From the IMG/VR virus record IMGVR_UViG_3300004369_000004, positions 36,864 through 100,863 of that record: a stretch of 64,000 nucleotides of DNA. The stretch is one strand, 5' to 3'. Of the stretch, positions 19,701 through 26,651 are shown piece after piece; position 1 is the stretch's first letter, and the number at the start of each line of letters is the position of its first letter. The notes under the pieces are model-generated. The model was not told the origin of the DNA. It ran no database searches and was given only the letters and a program-made list of their open reading frames with translations. The translations under genes were made by a program, and so were the position numbers. The DNA is from a virus.

Positions 19701-19961
19701 TCCATCTGGATGCGCTAAGAACAAAATCAACTTAGACTGCTCTACTATGTTAGTATAACCTACTACCTGAAATCCATCAAAACCTGCTTGGTTAAAATTA
19801 AAGCAGTTAGTATTACCAGGTTCGTTAGTATAAGTTACAGAGTCTCCGTCATGACTTTGTACATTAGCATTCAGAGCCCAAGTAATTTGATTTTCTTGGA
19901 TCTGAAAATTAATAGCGTCTAGATTAAGACCAATTATATTTTGATTTACCTTGTTCTGCAT
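13755..19961 (-). CDS. Tail muzzle-type protein (2068 aa)
   Basis: This is the longest complete gene of the window. The N-terminus (MQNKVNQNIIGLNLDAINFQ ... ALNANVQSHDG) is what I expect of the P22 gp10-like tail proteins that in crAss-like phages form the 'muzzle' at the tail tip. Residues about 200-345 look like an inserted PA14-type beta domain (YYIGIAADNRFRIGLNGNYI; LPAGNHTISLEYWDYG). Cys-rich segments flank it (TYTCPDGYTFDAATRQC). Most of the remainder is Tyr/Asn-rich beta structure. Residues about 1420-1473 are strikingly hydrophobic (GALLLVVAGYAVAVAAT, GVAGALAILSS). It lies between the ring/adaptor gene (9 bases away) and the ferritin-like gene. Tail-tip position and adsorption or channel-gating functions are inferred from family and synteny. 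Confidence 0.75.
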   Translation of the reverse strand: MQNKVNQNIIGLNLDAINFQIQENQITWALNANVQSHDGDSVTYTNEPGNTNCFNFNQAGFDGFQVVGYTNIVEQSKLILFLAHPDGRSRIGQVTNINNSCLEVVLSESEDCGCENGKVVTGSNVNSTSGQTSLTYTCPDGYTFDAATRQCIREVYTIPTRETLTYTCSPASNSAWGLYSAALYEPGWGSDGVGTYALLPSWWGAASVPYLQRHINKIAIQTKFNNVLVTNQWVGYEQTICIQDTKTYYIGIAADNRFRIGLNGNYIIDPNTYDANGNPIDTTSIPFVQNHLDASGGNHAFYGRFHIYPVQLPAGNHTISLEYWDYGVAQMIAAEIYDTDFNTILTAQSIEDIYGPAQENLVFTTDNKTELVKILTQECPEGTVLQVNPENCTEGCYKLETTPQVVDGEVTGQCCVYEDLVVDDCLDFCPGTCVEYVLGYRSSGIQLESDGVIVNTGTDYSTIEKYFSYTDCNGNEITDFMLGEQKRFTARKGSLKLQHDRLYIIQEVDVAETGTASFSKNNCCLNFDVAFPVQAEYRIDDCETKIYYISRNNPPRYFSIEYPYGRDACGTERTCIKESCEDSKIFPDFCVPEVHTVNISSGGQLPAGVYSFAIAYSDEQGLELTDYCDFNNPVPIFERAITEQTEYVTSKAIEVEVFHKTRIFEYFNLVVAETVNTTTTYHLVGTYRVNQATDKDQVIYTGDYKSTFSSIVPLIRSPHYETANIIEKQNDILMLADLEEYPKFNFQRFASRLDLRWETVKMPADGMMDYSSPEVAYFFRTYQRDEVYGFGIKFKLKNGKYTDVFHIPGRKKTSDDTIIESSFSNQDVYVAKTDCEIPDQLQRWQVYNTAGEGESFALPIDDANSIEKQYNCAIYNDKRGTFAYWESEEVYPCYDEIWEQDTDPNAPYYNPDALGGKPIRHHKFPDSAITHIHDHEIPSAGKLDSKVSNNSQSWIYPIGVRIVEQTMINLLNEKNSDGTYKYTVYDPIRKLEIPIKDVICGYELVRANRVGNKSVIAKGLLYDVGTYTDNSTGTNQKYYYSNYPYNDLRVDPYLRQDVKWTYESRGRRLGFFGIETGLTDLGTDISAPLDGFKSIRETGSAFRFNFVSPDTSFQYPKIGTELKFETVEVGKVRGHFQQVQDHPQYRFIDKGAYYDAGLISALLSAEFKGESDAEILSVTPGLTNKSGINIRYDKLMMNEQIILEIVEKLIPFQNFAYQYNSIATYNQFIKIDPLRNPAHKGNSKRFIELGYYINERIVQVFDDAPLHNRLRETGVYLKTKFPITHSERQIVDDSRYIATEHGGDITAEHEKRKTRAIYASVKRQFPNQYGQLQNMRYISTGYKQDLVRLADGSVTLEYKYYPAFGGDTYITPFALKRKHSFFTRNLVNVNARAVVVDEMPFDYFLFPNLAYPTYFYGTSNDVDTVDAGDVAGALLLVVAGYAVAVAATTATGVAGALAILSSNSLVISGINVIWSRFVKRTSLDPIHGLHRYYKRGAFYTASYGIPIFFVESDINTHFRHGRDLDKENFYPNVGGGIPDDWLQERNVPIKFDNFYHYNATYSSQNKSPNFPYLLKYPSLECIVNHQSRVIYSDQATDMNSNLSTDRWLSYRPGNKYDFPKEGGRLIDLNAGETEKVYARFENTTKVYNARIVLTSTSPYQLEIGNADMFKQKPVDLSNTDLGYIGSQHKAYVRTEFGTFWVDAKRGHVYQVSGQGFNEIKTQLNYNWFKENLPFQILKDLPSVDTDVPSLGIGIVMGWDERFERVFITKKDYRVVPSYRTGNTTVDYITDRLDPDYRYYVLRTGNTKTRIRLDDTRYFEDKSWTVAYSPKLKNFISFYSFLPNFFVPQLGHFQTIINRAQGASIWNHNLSPFVYQTYYGKLYPYILEYAVNSIPINHTVTSVSLFAEIQEYYTRQNYYSLSTADRKNKNTANFTKAIIYNREQSSGIVNLIPEQFGNTRQKLQYPRVGTSGIDTILSRRENKFTFNGFWNIAAQANGQSLWTSDWADLAAQYPIDKLPNTKAVRNVSVSFQKNKIKSDFTRVRLIQDRYNRYKFVNIIQITQTNQTTI

Positions 19962-19970
19962 CTAAGTCTA

Positions 19971-20807
19971 TTAAATAATGTGGTATTTAATAAATTTATT
20001 TCTACCCTTAACTACGCTATCAGCAGATTGCTGTTTAGTCTTAGTGAGAAGGTAAGAGAATGCTGCTTGCAATTTGCCCAATTGATCTTGTTTGTAGTAT
20101 TGGAATTTTCTTTCAATTTGAACACTGCTTTCATCAAGCTGACTGTGCCAAAGAGTTTCAAAAAATTTAAATTTCAAATATGATTTAATATACTCCTCTA
20201 CTTCAAGAATTTCAGGAACCAAAGGAATCTCAAACTCATCCATTGGTCTAGAAAAATATCTTACGTAGATACAACCTTCTGAAAAAGAAGCAGACATAGT
20301 TCTGTTGTCATAGATTTGAATAATATCTGGAGCAGGTGTATTAAGATTAGCACATTCTTCTGTGCAAAGATGCTTAGATCCATGATACACTCTCAAAGGC
20401 TTAGGATTCTTCATGCTAATCTTAAAGCCAGGATTAGATGCCCAGATTTGCTCAAATGTTTCTTCTTTAGGGTCACAAGTATCACAACCAGAAGTACACT
20501 CAATAGACTTATACCAGTACCCCTCTAGTGTAGTAATACCTCCATTAAACTCTATATTAGAATCATAAAGTGCTACTCTGTCCAATAATGCAAAATCACA
20601 TGGCAGCTGTGCTTTGTAATTTACAAAATGCACAACCATGTCTTCAGGCTTAAGAACCATAACTTTAAGCTTGCGCAAAGCCTGATCAATAAAAGTAGGA
20701 ATAAGAACTTCACTAACAGCACCTGCTTCAAAGTAATATTTAAGCTCTTGTTTTACTTCCGCTATAAGAGGCTCTGAAGATATGAAGTTGATGTTTTCGT
20801 ACTTCAT
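19971..20807 (-). CDS. Tail ring/adaptor protein, P22 gp4-like (278 aa)
   Basis: The N-terminal half is helical with the pattern of head-completion/adaptor proteins (AGAVSEVLIPTFIDQALRKL). It is followed by a beta insertion with a Cys cluster (CTSGCDTC) and by a C-terminal helical part (YIKSYLKFKFFETLWHSQLD). The late acidic-aromatic segment VEEYIKSYLKFKFFETLW is typical of the crAss-like protein annotated as a tail tubular or tail-stabilisation component. It overlaps the upstream 150-residue gene by four bases and precedes the muzzle gene by nine, matching the conserved order ring protein - IHF-like protein - ring protein - muzzle. It probably forms a ring in the short tail between portal and muzzle. 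Confidence 0.6.
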   Translation of the reverse strand: MKYENINFISSEPLIAEVKQELKYYFEAGAVSEVLIPTFIDQALRKLKVMVLKPEDMVVHFVNYKAQLPCDFALLDRVALYDSNIEFNGGITTLEGYWYKSIECTSGCDTCDPKEETFEQIWASNPGFKISMKNPKPLRVYHGSKHLCTEECANLNTPAPDIIQIYDNRTMSASFSEGCIYVRYFSRPMDEFEIPLVPEILEVEEYIKSYLKFKFFETLWHSQLDESSVQIERKFQYYKQDQLGKLQAAFSYLLTKTKQQSADSVVKGRNKFIKYHII

Positions 20808-21256
20808 CGTTTTAATTCGTTATTTTTAATTAATTTAGCTAGATATCTTCTATGTTTCTGAGACAGTCTAAACTTGAAAAAGCTTAAGACTGGGTTTTTC
20901 TTTTCATAAAAATACATATGAACCTTATAGATAAAACCATCAGTATGACTATTCCTATATGGCGCATATACATTCTTTGCATTATATAGACCCCAATCTA
21001 TCCGAGTTTTAGCATCTTTAATAGGTTTTACTTTAATTAGTTTCAGGATACCAAGTTTTGGTATCTTGATTGTGTAAGAACCTTTTAAAAGCTTTTGAAA
21101 CATTTTCTCATTAACCAACTCTGGTATACTTGAAAACATTTCATAACTAATATCAGAACGACCAGTATCTTTTAAAAACTCTTTATAAGCTCTTAGATTA
21201 GATTTATTTACATCTGAAGTAAACCTTTTTCTAGATTTCTTTTCTATAGTTTCCAT
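20804..21256 (-). CDS. Conserved small tail-hub/IHF-like protein (150 aa)
   Basis: The basic N-terminus (KKSRKRFTSDVNKSNLRAYK) is followed by NEKMFQKLLKGSYTIKIPKL, GILKL. That piece resembles the beta-arm entry of IHF/HU proteins, where a Gly precedes a short strand Lys-Ile-Pro-x-Leu-Gly. The centre (RIDWGLYNAKN, YAPYRNSHTDGFIYKVHMYFYE) and the basic C-terminus are conserved in crAss-like phages, whose versions are often annotated 'IHF subunit'. Virion structural work on the group suggests such proteins are tail components rather than chromatin proteins, so the older name should be treated with care. It is sandwiched between two ring-type genes, with a four-base overlap downstream. Confidence 0.55.
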   Translation of the reverse strand: METIEKKSRKRFTSDVNKSNLRAYKEFLKDTGRSDISYEMFSSIPELVNEKMFQKLLKGSYTIKIPKLGILKLIKVKPIKDAKTRIDWGLYNAKNVYAPYRNSHTDGFIYKVHMYFYEKKNPVLSFFKFRLSQKHRRYLAKLIKNNELKR

Positions 21257-21258
21257 TA

Positions 21259-21900
21259 TTAAGGCTGCTCATCTCTATTGTTATCTTCGGCTTCAACGGG
21301 AATCTTATGATAATTAATCATATCCTGATTTACCATCTGTACCAATCCATCAACTAGATAAGGAGCAATCTTAAACTCTTTATCGTACATGCTCATGCAC
21401 TCACTTCCATCTTCATCCTCAATAGACTCTGTAAAGTATGCGTACATATTCACAGATTCTACATCAGGATCTAAAACATATAAATATCCATTACGGATAG
21501 TATAATATTTTCTGTTAGTCTTTACTCTCAGTCTTTGGTGATTAATAAAATCTCTGATAGTTGTAGGAAACAATTCTTCAGAGTTAGAAGTATTAAATAC
21601 ACCTTGAATAAAATAAGAATACAAACCTTCCTCAATTGTAGGCAACTTTCTTTTAGTTCTTCTGATATCACAGTTAAGATCGCATTCTGCTCCCTTAGCA
21701 GGAATTAAACAAATGCACTCATACGCTTGGTATAAGTTATCAGAAGCAAGAAGTTTTTTTAAGTTAACCTCTCTCTTAATAAGAACGGAAGCTTTGCTTT
21801 TTAGAGAATTATAAATGAAACGGTCACTGACAACATCGTCATCAGCTAAGAATTTATTAGAATTTTTAATTCTTGAAATTAAGTCACCGTTAGTCAACAT
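21259..21900 (-). CDS. Tail ring-type structural protein (213 aa)
   Basis: This mixed helix/strand protein starts MLTNGDLISRIKNSNKFLAD and carries a Cys pair (CDLNCD) and an acidic C-terminus. The helix-then-beta layout with a long loop resembles the adaptor/ring proteins placed between portal and muzzle in crAss-like phages. It is the first gene of the tail transcript, only 14 bases downstream of the promoter -7 box at 21915-21922, which gives a very short leader. It is followed two bases later by the IHF-like gene. Assignment rests on synteny; no enzymatic motif is seen. Confidence 0.55.
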   Translation of the reverse strand: MLTNGDLISRIKNSNKFLADDDVVSDRFIYNSLKSKASVLIKREVNLKKLLASDNLYQAYECICLIPAKGAECDLNCDIRRTKRKLPTIEEGLYSYFIQGVFNTSNSEELFPTTIRDFINHQRLRVKTNRKYYTIRNGYLYVLDPDVESVNMYAYFTESIEDEDGSECMSMYDKEFKIAPYLVDGLVQMVNQDMINYHKIPVEAEDNNRDEQP

Positions 21901-21914
21901 AATACCGCTTATTA

Positions 21915-21944
21915 CAAATATACTTAAATTTTAATTTTAGTCAA
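21915..21944 (-). promoter_or_regulatory. Bacteroides-type promoter for the tail operon
   Basis: The minus strand shows TTGAC at 21944-21940, with 19 bases between TTG and a perfect TATATTTG at 21922-21915, 14 bases ahead of the ATG of the 213-residue gene. It follows the terminator-like hairpin at 21958-21988 and would start the transcript running from the ring proteins through the muzzle to the basic proteins. Confidence 0.82.
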
Positions 21945-21956
21945 GTTTTCTTTAAA

Positions 21957-21989
21957 CTAGTAGAGCCTAGTTACCTAGGCTCTTTCTAG
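21957..21989 (-). terminator. Terminator-like hairpin after head-fibre operon
   Basis: A perfect nine-base inverted repeat (AGAGCCTAG, loop TTAC, CTAGGCTCT at 21962-21983) is extended by outer CTAG arms. It lies just downstream of the 645-residue fibre gene on the minus strand. The following bases are only moderately T-rich, so termination strength is uncertain. It cleanly separates the head-fibre genes from the promoter at 21915-21944. Confidence 0.6.
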
Positions 21990-22030
21990 TAATTAGACAG
22001 GGAAACCAACCAACAAATCCTGCCAATATC

Positions 22031-23968
22031 TTAAGATTCTTTATGGTAAGTCAAGCCTCCAATAGCGACCTCAACAATATCACCTGAAGTGAAGTTAAGA
22101 GCTGTGGGACTTGTAAGGTATACAGTCATATCTGATCCACTTACATAAAGAGTAACATTTGTATTTACAGTACTGTACAACCCACCTATCTTAACATAAG
22201 CAGTTGCACTAAGCCAATGAATTCCAGTAGACTGCAACTCTGTAGGAACATTAGCTAAGTTCAAGCCTTGTCCATGACTCCAAGTTAGATTATCTGCAAT
22301 GTTAATTTGGAATACTCCATTAAGTACTACAAGATCACCAGACAAAGTTCCATAAGGAACTGAAGGTCCTGCAAGGTTAAATCTTAGAGCATTTCCTACA
22401 TTGTATTGGCTAGAACTATATCCAGAAAAACTGTATTTAGCTGGAGTAGTATCCTGAATAGCCAAGTCAATAGTAACTGCTGAAGTAGTCTCAGTTCTAG
22501 TTACAGGAATCGCACTGCCGTTTACGGTAATTGCAAAGCTCTTATTAAGCCACTCTGCAGGAGAGTTAGCAGTGTCATATACCAAGAAATCTCCATCAAC
22601 TGCAGTTGAAGTATCTACGTCTCCCATATCATCGATAGAAGTAGAATTCAAACTAGCAGCACTAAATGCAATTGATGAGCTGATTCCAATAGTAGGTCCA
22701 CAAGATCCTGAAGTAACTGTAAACTGAGAAGAATCAAACTTAACATTCAAAGTAGAAAGAACTGAAACAATTCTATCCAATTGAGTTTGGAGAGTAGCAG
22801 AAGTATTTGGCCAATTCCAAGTCTGTCCTTTAAAGACAGAGTTAGAAGGATAAGATCCTGCAAAACAACTAGCCCAAGTCAAAGAATAGCTACCTGTAGG
22901 TACACTAGCAATCTGAGTATTCAAATCTGCTACCTCACTAATCAAAAGATTAATTGCAGCAGAAGCAGTACTTACAGAAGATCCTCCAATCGAAGAAGCA
23001 TTTACCGATGTAGGAACAGTACCTGCACCTGCAATGTAAGTTTTAACGCTAGAGATAGTTGAAGTATTAGTGCTAATGCTAGAAGACAAATCTCCGTACA
23101 TACCGCACATATTGGATGTAATCCAGTTTAAGTACTCATAAATATCTGTACTCCCTGTGGGAAATCCTGTAAATGAATAAGCAATACAAGGATCAGAATC
23201 TACCCCAACAACACTAACAATACCTGCAACTCTTACAGCTTCAGATCCAAGTCCTTCAAGTGCCTCATTTAGATTATAAGGAGCTGAGGGGAATCCAGCA
23301 AGACTGACAACAGACTCTATTGTACTTATATCGTAAAGAGTATCATAGCTAGCAAGATTTGTATTAATAGCGCACAAAGCAGCAGAGGCAGACTCTACAA
23401 ACTCAGACTCGCTAGTAATAGGACTACCAATTCCAGTCAAGACTCCATTCTGTCTCAAGCAAGAATAAGCAAGACTTGAGTAGTCAAGTCCTCCACCTAG
23501 TCCTGAAGTTCCTGAACAAAGAGCTTCGTGGAATTTAACAATAATAGAATCTAAAGTAGCTCCTGTAGCAATTACAGGGTTAAGAGCAGTAACAGTTAGA
23601 GTAATATCATTTGCAGGAGAAGCTCCTCCAACGTCAGTACCTAGGATAGTAATCGTATCACCTACTGCATAAGAAGAACCTTTACTTGCGACAGTAACTG
23701 TGTATACAGTAGATCCTGCAGTCAAGTCAACTTGGAAAGTTGCATCAGCACCATCTCCACTAGTAGTTCCTGTTATACCTGTATATGATACATCAAGACC
23801 AGGCGCAACAGCTGTTCCTGCTACTGTAAAGGTACCAATAGCACCTTCTGTACAATAAAGATTTACTCCTGAGTAGGTTATGCACTTTGCATAATTAGTC
23901 GAAATACAACCAACTGTATCACAGGGCTGTACTGTAGAGGTTCCGTAACAATCAACGCAATGACTCAT
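22031..23968 (-). CDS. Head-fibre/decoration protein, Cys-rich N-terminus (645 aa)
   Basis: The protein starts MSHCVDCYGTSTVQPCDTVG with seven Cys in the first 40 residues. It then continues as a low-complexity Ser/Thr/Gly/Ala/Val beta-rich chain typical of phage fibres (GITGTTSGDGADATFQVDL). It ends in a compact beta domain (FTSGDIVEVAIGGLTYHKES). No enzymatic motif is seen. It follows the 175-residue Cys-rich gene by 11 bases. In crAss-like virions, capsid-attached head fibres are encoded in this interval between the capsid genes and the tail genes, which fits. The Cys-rich N-terminus shared with its upstream neighbour suggests that the two bind each other, possibly through disulphides or metal. 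Confidence 0.6.
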   Translation of the reverse strand: MSHCVDCYGTSTVQPCDTVGCISTNYAKCITYSGVNLYCTEGAIGTFTVAGTAVAPGLDVSYTGITGTTSGDGADATFQVDLTAGSTVYTVTVASKGSSYAVGDTITILGTDVGGASPANDITLTVTALNPVIATGATLDSIIVKFHEALCSGTSGLGGGLDYSSLAYSCLRQNGVLTGIGSPITSESEFVESASAALCAINTNLASYDTLYDISTIESVVSLAGFPSAPYNLNEALEGLGSEAVRVAGIVSVVGVDSDPCIAYSFTGFPTGSTDIYEYLNWITSNMCGMYGDLSSSISTNTSTISSVKTYIAGAGTVPTSVNASSIGGSSVSTASAAINLLISEVADLNTQIASVPTGSYSLTWASCFAGSYPSNSVFKGQTWNWPNTSATLQTQLDRIVSVLSTLNVKFDSSQFTVTSGSCGPTIGISSSIAFSAASLNSTSIDDMGDVDTSTAVDGDFLVYDTANSPAEWLNKSFAITVNGSAIPVTRTETTSAVTIDLAIQDTTPAKYSFSGYSSSQYNVGNALRFNLAGPSVPYGTLSGDLVVLNGVFQINIADNLTWSHGQGLNLANVPTELQSTGIHWLSATAYVKIGGLYSTVNTNVTLYVSGSDMTVYLTSPTALNFTSGDIVEVAIGGLTYHKES

Positions 23969-23979
23969 TTTAATTTATA

Positions 23980-24507
23980 TTAGGGGCAGCAAGCGCAAAG
24001 TTTAACAATAATGGCTTGGAACAACTGACGCAAAGTTTGGATAGAATCTCCAGAACAAGGATCATCCCCCAAACACTGATCAGACAACCATACTTTGAAT
24101 GCTTGATCCAAAGGCAAATCCATCCAGAATACATCTCCAGAGTCAGTGCTAATATCTTTTGTCTTCAGGTAGTTCAGGCGAGATCTCAACTCACATACAA
24201 CTCCAACGAGTTTTAGAACTACTTCAGCTGAGTAATATTTTTCATCTTCTACAGTTACAGTAGAAAGGTTCATCAAGGGCTTAGTACCACAAGATGTATT
24301 AGCATTATCTAGAGTATTGCGATCAATACCTACACGAGTATCTAACTTGGTGATATTGTCATCAAAGAATTTAACTAGGTCATTTAAGAAAGGGTCACAG
24401 TAATCTGCTTTATCAAGCAAACCATCCTGCGTAGGTACCCCTGTATACTTAACACAACCAGAGTTAAGAATCTCAGCGCAATTATTAGTTTGACAACATT
24501 TGGCCAT
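23980..24507 (-). CDS. Cys-rich structural protein, head-fibre partner (175 aa)
   Basis: The N-terminus (MAKCCQTNNCAEILNSGC) and the C-terminus (IIVKLCACCP) are both Cys-rich, with about 13 Cys in total and a helical centre (AEVVLKLVGVVCELRSRL). The pattern pairs with the Cys-rich N-terminus of the 645-residue fibre just downstream, suggesting an anchor or adaptor for that fibre. No known catalytic motif is present. It starts four bases downstream of the 62-residue gene. Function is inferred from composition and position only. Confidence 0.55.
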   Translation of the reverse strand: MAKCCQTNNCAEILNSGCVKYTGVPTQDGLLDKADYCDPFLNDLVKFFDDNITKLDTRVGIDRNTLDNANTSCGTKPLMNLSTVTVEDEKYYSAEVVLKLVGVVCELRSRLNYLKTKDISTDSGDVFWMDLPLDQAFKVWLSDQCLGDDPCSGDSIQTLRQLFQAIIVKLCACCP

Positions 24508-24511
24508 TTTA

Positions 24512-24700
24512 TTATTGTTTTAATTTAAAGTTCAAAGTATCTAGACAATCTAGGCAGTGATTGTAACGCAAGAAGCTTACATACTTTCTAGATTTTCTAT
24601 AATATGGTTTTGTCAAATACTTAATATGCTGAAGCTCTTTATAAGCAGCCTTAGCAAGTTTTTCTTTAACAGTCTTGTTCAATTCTTCTGAGTAGGTCAT
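24512..24700 (-). CDS. Small basic hypothetical protein (62 aa)
   Basis: This 62-residue protein is Lys/Tyr/Leu-rich and helical (SEELNKTVKEKLAKAAYKEL) with a Cys-x-x-Cys near the C-terminus (NHCLDCLDTL). Its start lies inside the end of the 168-residue gene (35-base overlap in another frame) and it ends four bases before the 175-residue gene. Compact coupling and Cys content argue that it is real and belongs to the head-fibre group. No function can be read. Confidence 0.5.
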   Translation of the reverse strand: MTYSEELNKTVKEKLAKAAYKELQHIKYLTKPYYRKSRKYVSFLRYNHCLDCLDTLNFKLKQ

Positions 24701-25172
24701 CGGCTTTCTTATAAAGTTCGGTTGCTTTTTCAGGATTACACAAGTCAGCGTGTGCTTCAGCTCCTCTTAGCAAGAAGTCTACTCGGTCTAAGTAGTAGAG
24801 CATCTTTTCATCGTCACAACAATCAATGTACTTAACCCACTGAGCTGCAAGTCTGCAATCAATCTTACAAGTTCTAAGATGGAATCTACTATTAGTTCCC
24901 AAATCGGGACATGTGGTTAGTACAAAATTATATACACCATCAGGCAAATCGCCCGCATCAACTTCTGAAGTTACGAACCCAAACGAATAACCATTTAAAA
25001 TATTGATTTCCCCAAGAACAAATTCAAATTCAAAGGGAGTAGTATAGCCAGGAACGTCTACTTGCAAGTTTGCACTATCAGGTGCAATAGGATAGTAAGA
25101 TGTATCCTGCACAGAAATAAAGCGACAATCTTTCGCCTTATAGATTTCTAGGTTTAATTTTACGCTTGGCAT
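24666..25172 (-). CDS. Structural protein of head-fibre region (168 aa)
   Basis: The N-terminal two thirds look like a beta-sandwich (MPSVKLNLEIYKAKDCRFIS; VPGYTTPFEFEFVLGEI; LPDGVYNFVLTTCPD), a pattern seen in phage collar and fibre-base proteins. The C-terminal third is helical (LAAQWVKYIDCCDDEKMLYY, then KATELYKKADDLLRRI). Its ATG lies immediately downstream of the terminator at 25186-25205, and I see no host-type promoter between them, so it may depend on read-through. It is probably a head-fibre base or adaptor; this is inferred. Confidence 0.5.
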   Translation of the reverse strand: MPSVKLNLEIYKAKDCRFISVQDTSYYPIAPDSANLQVDVPGYTTPFEFEFVLGEINILNGYSFGFVTSEVDAGDLPDGVYNFVLTTCPDLGTNSRFHLRTCKIDCRLAAQWVKYIDCCDDEKMLYYLDRVDFLLRGAEAHADLCNPEKATELYKKADDLLRRIEQDC

Positions 25173-25178
25173 GGGGTT

Positions 25179-25205
25179 TAAAAAAGGGGAGGAGTTACCC
25201 TCCCC
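25179..25205 (-). terminator. Rho-independent terminator after the 103-aa gene
   Basis: On the minus strand the hairpin GGGGAGG...CCTCCCC (25205-25186) is followed directly by a run of T (complement of A at 25179-25185). It lies 17 bases downstream of the 103-residue gene's stop and seven bases ahead of the next start. It would reduce transcription of the fibre genes relative to the abundant capsid genes upstream. Confidence 0.8.
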
Positions 25206-25222
25206 ATTTTAATTTAACTTAG

Positions 25223-25534
25223 TTAGGGAGCAGAGGTTACAGTTTCCCAAGCAGTACCGTTGTAAAACTTAAGAGATGTAGCAGTAGAGTCGTAAACCAA
25301 AGTACCTGCTACCATTCCAGTCAAAGCTGCAATTTCAGTAGTAGTGTAGGTCTTTAGTACGATAGTAGAATCTTGAATAGTAGCACCATCCAAAACTTTG
25401 ATGCAACATGTAGCGTTCTTCAGTAAGTTAATTACGAATTTTTCTAATGAAGCACCAGGAACCTTACCAGAGTTTGTAGCTTTGGTAGAAATGGTTTCCA
25501 AATATGTACCGTTTTTTAAAATTAGATCTTTCAT
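25223..25534 (-). CDS. Small fibre/decoration protein (103 aa)
   Basis: The protein begins MKDLILKNGTYLETISTKAT and ends with a beta motif AGTLVYDSTATSLKFYNGTA, WETV. That ending is the 'YDS...l-F-NG-x-W' module commonly found near the ends of Bacteroidota-phage fibres; the 586-residue tail protein in this window carries it near its N-terminus. The gene is flanked by strong hairpins on both sides (25179-25205 and 25551-25571), so it is probably expressed as its own short message. I infer a capsid fibre or decoration protein. Confidence 0.55.
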   Translation of the reverse strand: MKDLILKNGTYLETISTKATNSGKVPGASLEKFVINLLKNATCCIKVLDGATIQDSTIVLKTYTTTEIAALTGMVAGTLVYDSTATSLKFYNGTAWETVTSAP

Positions 25535-25550
25535 TTGTTTTTTTATTTAA

Positions 25551-25571
25551 GGGGGGATTATTCGTCCCCCC
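25551..25571 (-). terminator. Terminator-like hairpin between auxiliary capsid and 103-aa genes
   Basis: Seven perfect base pairs (GGGGGGA at 25551-25557 with TCCCCCC at 25565-25571) with a seven-base loop lie 18 bases beyond the stop of the 349-residue gene. On the minus strand the bases that follow are TTAAATAAAA rather than a T run, so it may act as a partial terminator or an mRNA-stabilising 3' hairpin. Confidence 0.6.
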
Positions 25572-25588
25572 TATTTAACTTACTTTAA

Positions 25589-26638
25589 TTAGAAGGACAA
25601 TCCAGTAGCGTCTTCGATCAAGTTAGTAACAGCAGTATTCAAAGCTGTGTTACTGTCGTCTACCAATACGATCACAGAGTGAGTGTTAGTAGATTTCTTT
25701 TCGAATCCTACAGGAGAGTTCTCATTGTAAACAACCTCGTACATGTTGTAGTACAAAGACTTGTCTACAAACAACAATGCGTCAGAGTCATTGTTGTAGA
25801 TAGGGTTCCAGTATCTGCGAGCTTCGTGAGTAGCAGGCAAGTTGTTGCTGTAGAAGTTACGCTCCAACTCAGCCAAAGCAGCACCAGCACCGATAGTGTA
25901 CTTGATGTCTTGAGAGTAAGTGATAGCCCAAGGTGCACAAGCGCTCTCCAAATCAAAGTCCATAGTAGTAAATGGTCCTTCATGAACAGATACCTTGAAA
26001 CGTACCAAGTTGAATACGTAAGGAACTGCATCAGGAACACACTCGTTACCGAACTCGTCAAGAGCTTTACCAGTCAAGCTTACACCCCAGTCAGAACCAG
26101 ATCCAACTTTAGCAGCAGTTACATACTTAGCCAACAAAGGATTGTCATTAATTTCAGCAACAACTGCATCCATGTAAGTCTCAGCATCCAATGCATCGCA
26201 GTTTCCACCGCACTCAGAACAGCAAGCAGTCTTGATACGAATTGACTCCTGGATCATAGGCTGGAAAATGCCTTTAGTCCAGTACTCGTCAATCTTAATA
26301 GTAACTATGTACTCTTCATCACAAGCAAAGGTAGGAGTAGCGGTAGAAACACCGTCATAACCCAAGTGAGTGATTTGTTGTTGAGGAGCCTTGTTAGCAG
26401 GAACAGTCTTGCGGATGTACAATACATTAGCAGGATCGATTGTGCTAGTCTTGAAAGAACCAAACTTGGTGCTTCCACTACCAATAACCAATTTAAAAGC
26501 GCCAGTCGCAGGAGTAGCACCTTTGTTAGTAGACAATGCGGGATCAAATACAGCGATTTCACCAGCAGTTAGAGCATCAGTGGTTGCAGAAGCATCTGCA
26601 GCACTGGGAACAAAAATTTGTGTGATTTTGTGGTCCAT
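25589..26638 (-). CDS. Abundant structural protein, probable auxiliary capsid protein (349 aa)
   Basis: The 349-residue protein starts MDHKITQIFVPSAADASATT, has a Cys cluster in the centre (IKTACCSECGGNCDALD) and shows an Ala/Val/Thr-rich beta composition. Codon use is clearly richer in G and C than in its neighbours (for example CGT, AAC, GTA, CTG), like the major capsid gene and unlike the rest, as expected for a very highly expressed protein. It is followed by a strong hairpin. In crAss-like phages an auxiliary capsid protein is made from this interval downstream of the major capsid gene. The assignment is by position and expression signature, not by a motif. Confidence 0.6.
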   Translation of the reverse strand: MDHKITQIFVPSAADASATTDALTAGEIAVFDPALSTNKGATPATGAFKLVIGSGSTKFGSFKTSTIDPANVLYIRKTVPANKAPQQQITHLGYDGVSTATPTFACDEEYIVTIKIDEYWTKGIFQPMIQESIRIKTACCSECGGNCDALDAETYMDAVVAEINDNPLLAKYVTAAKVGSGSDWGVSLTGKALDEFGNECVPDAVPYVFNLVRFKVSVHEGPFTTMDFDLESACAPWAITYSQDIKYTIGAGAALAELERNFYSNNLPATHEARRYWNPIYNNDSDALLFVDKSLYYNMYEVVYNENSPVGFEKKSTNTHSVIVLVDDSNTALNTAVTNLIEDATGLSF

Positions 26639-26651
26639 GATTTTTTATATT

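Noticed and set aside
20804-21256. A genuine IHF/HU chromatin protein
   Set aside because: Only a short beta-arm-like stretch matches; length, basic tail and tail-operon location point to a virion component.
25679-26245. 188-codon plus-strand frame opposite the auxiliary capsid-like gene
   Set aside because: Same reason: antisense to a codon-biased, highly expressed gene.
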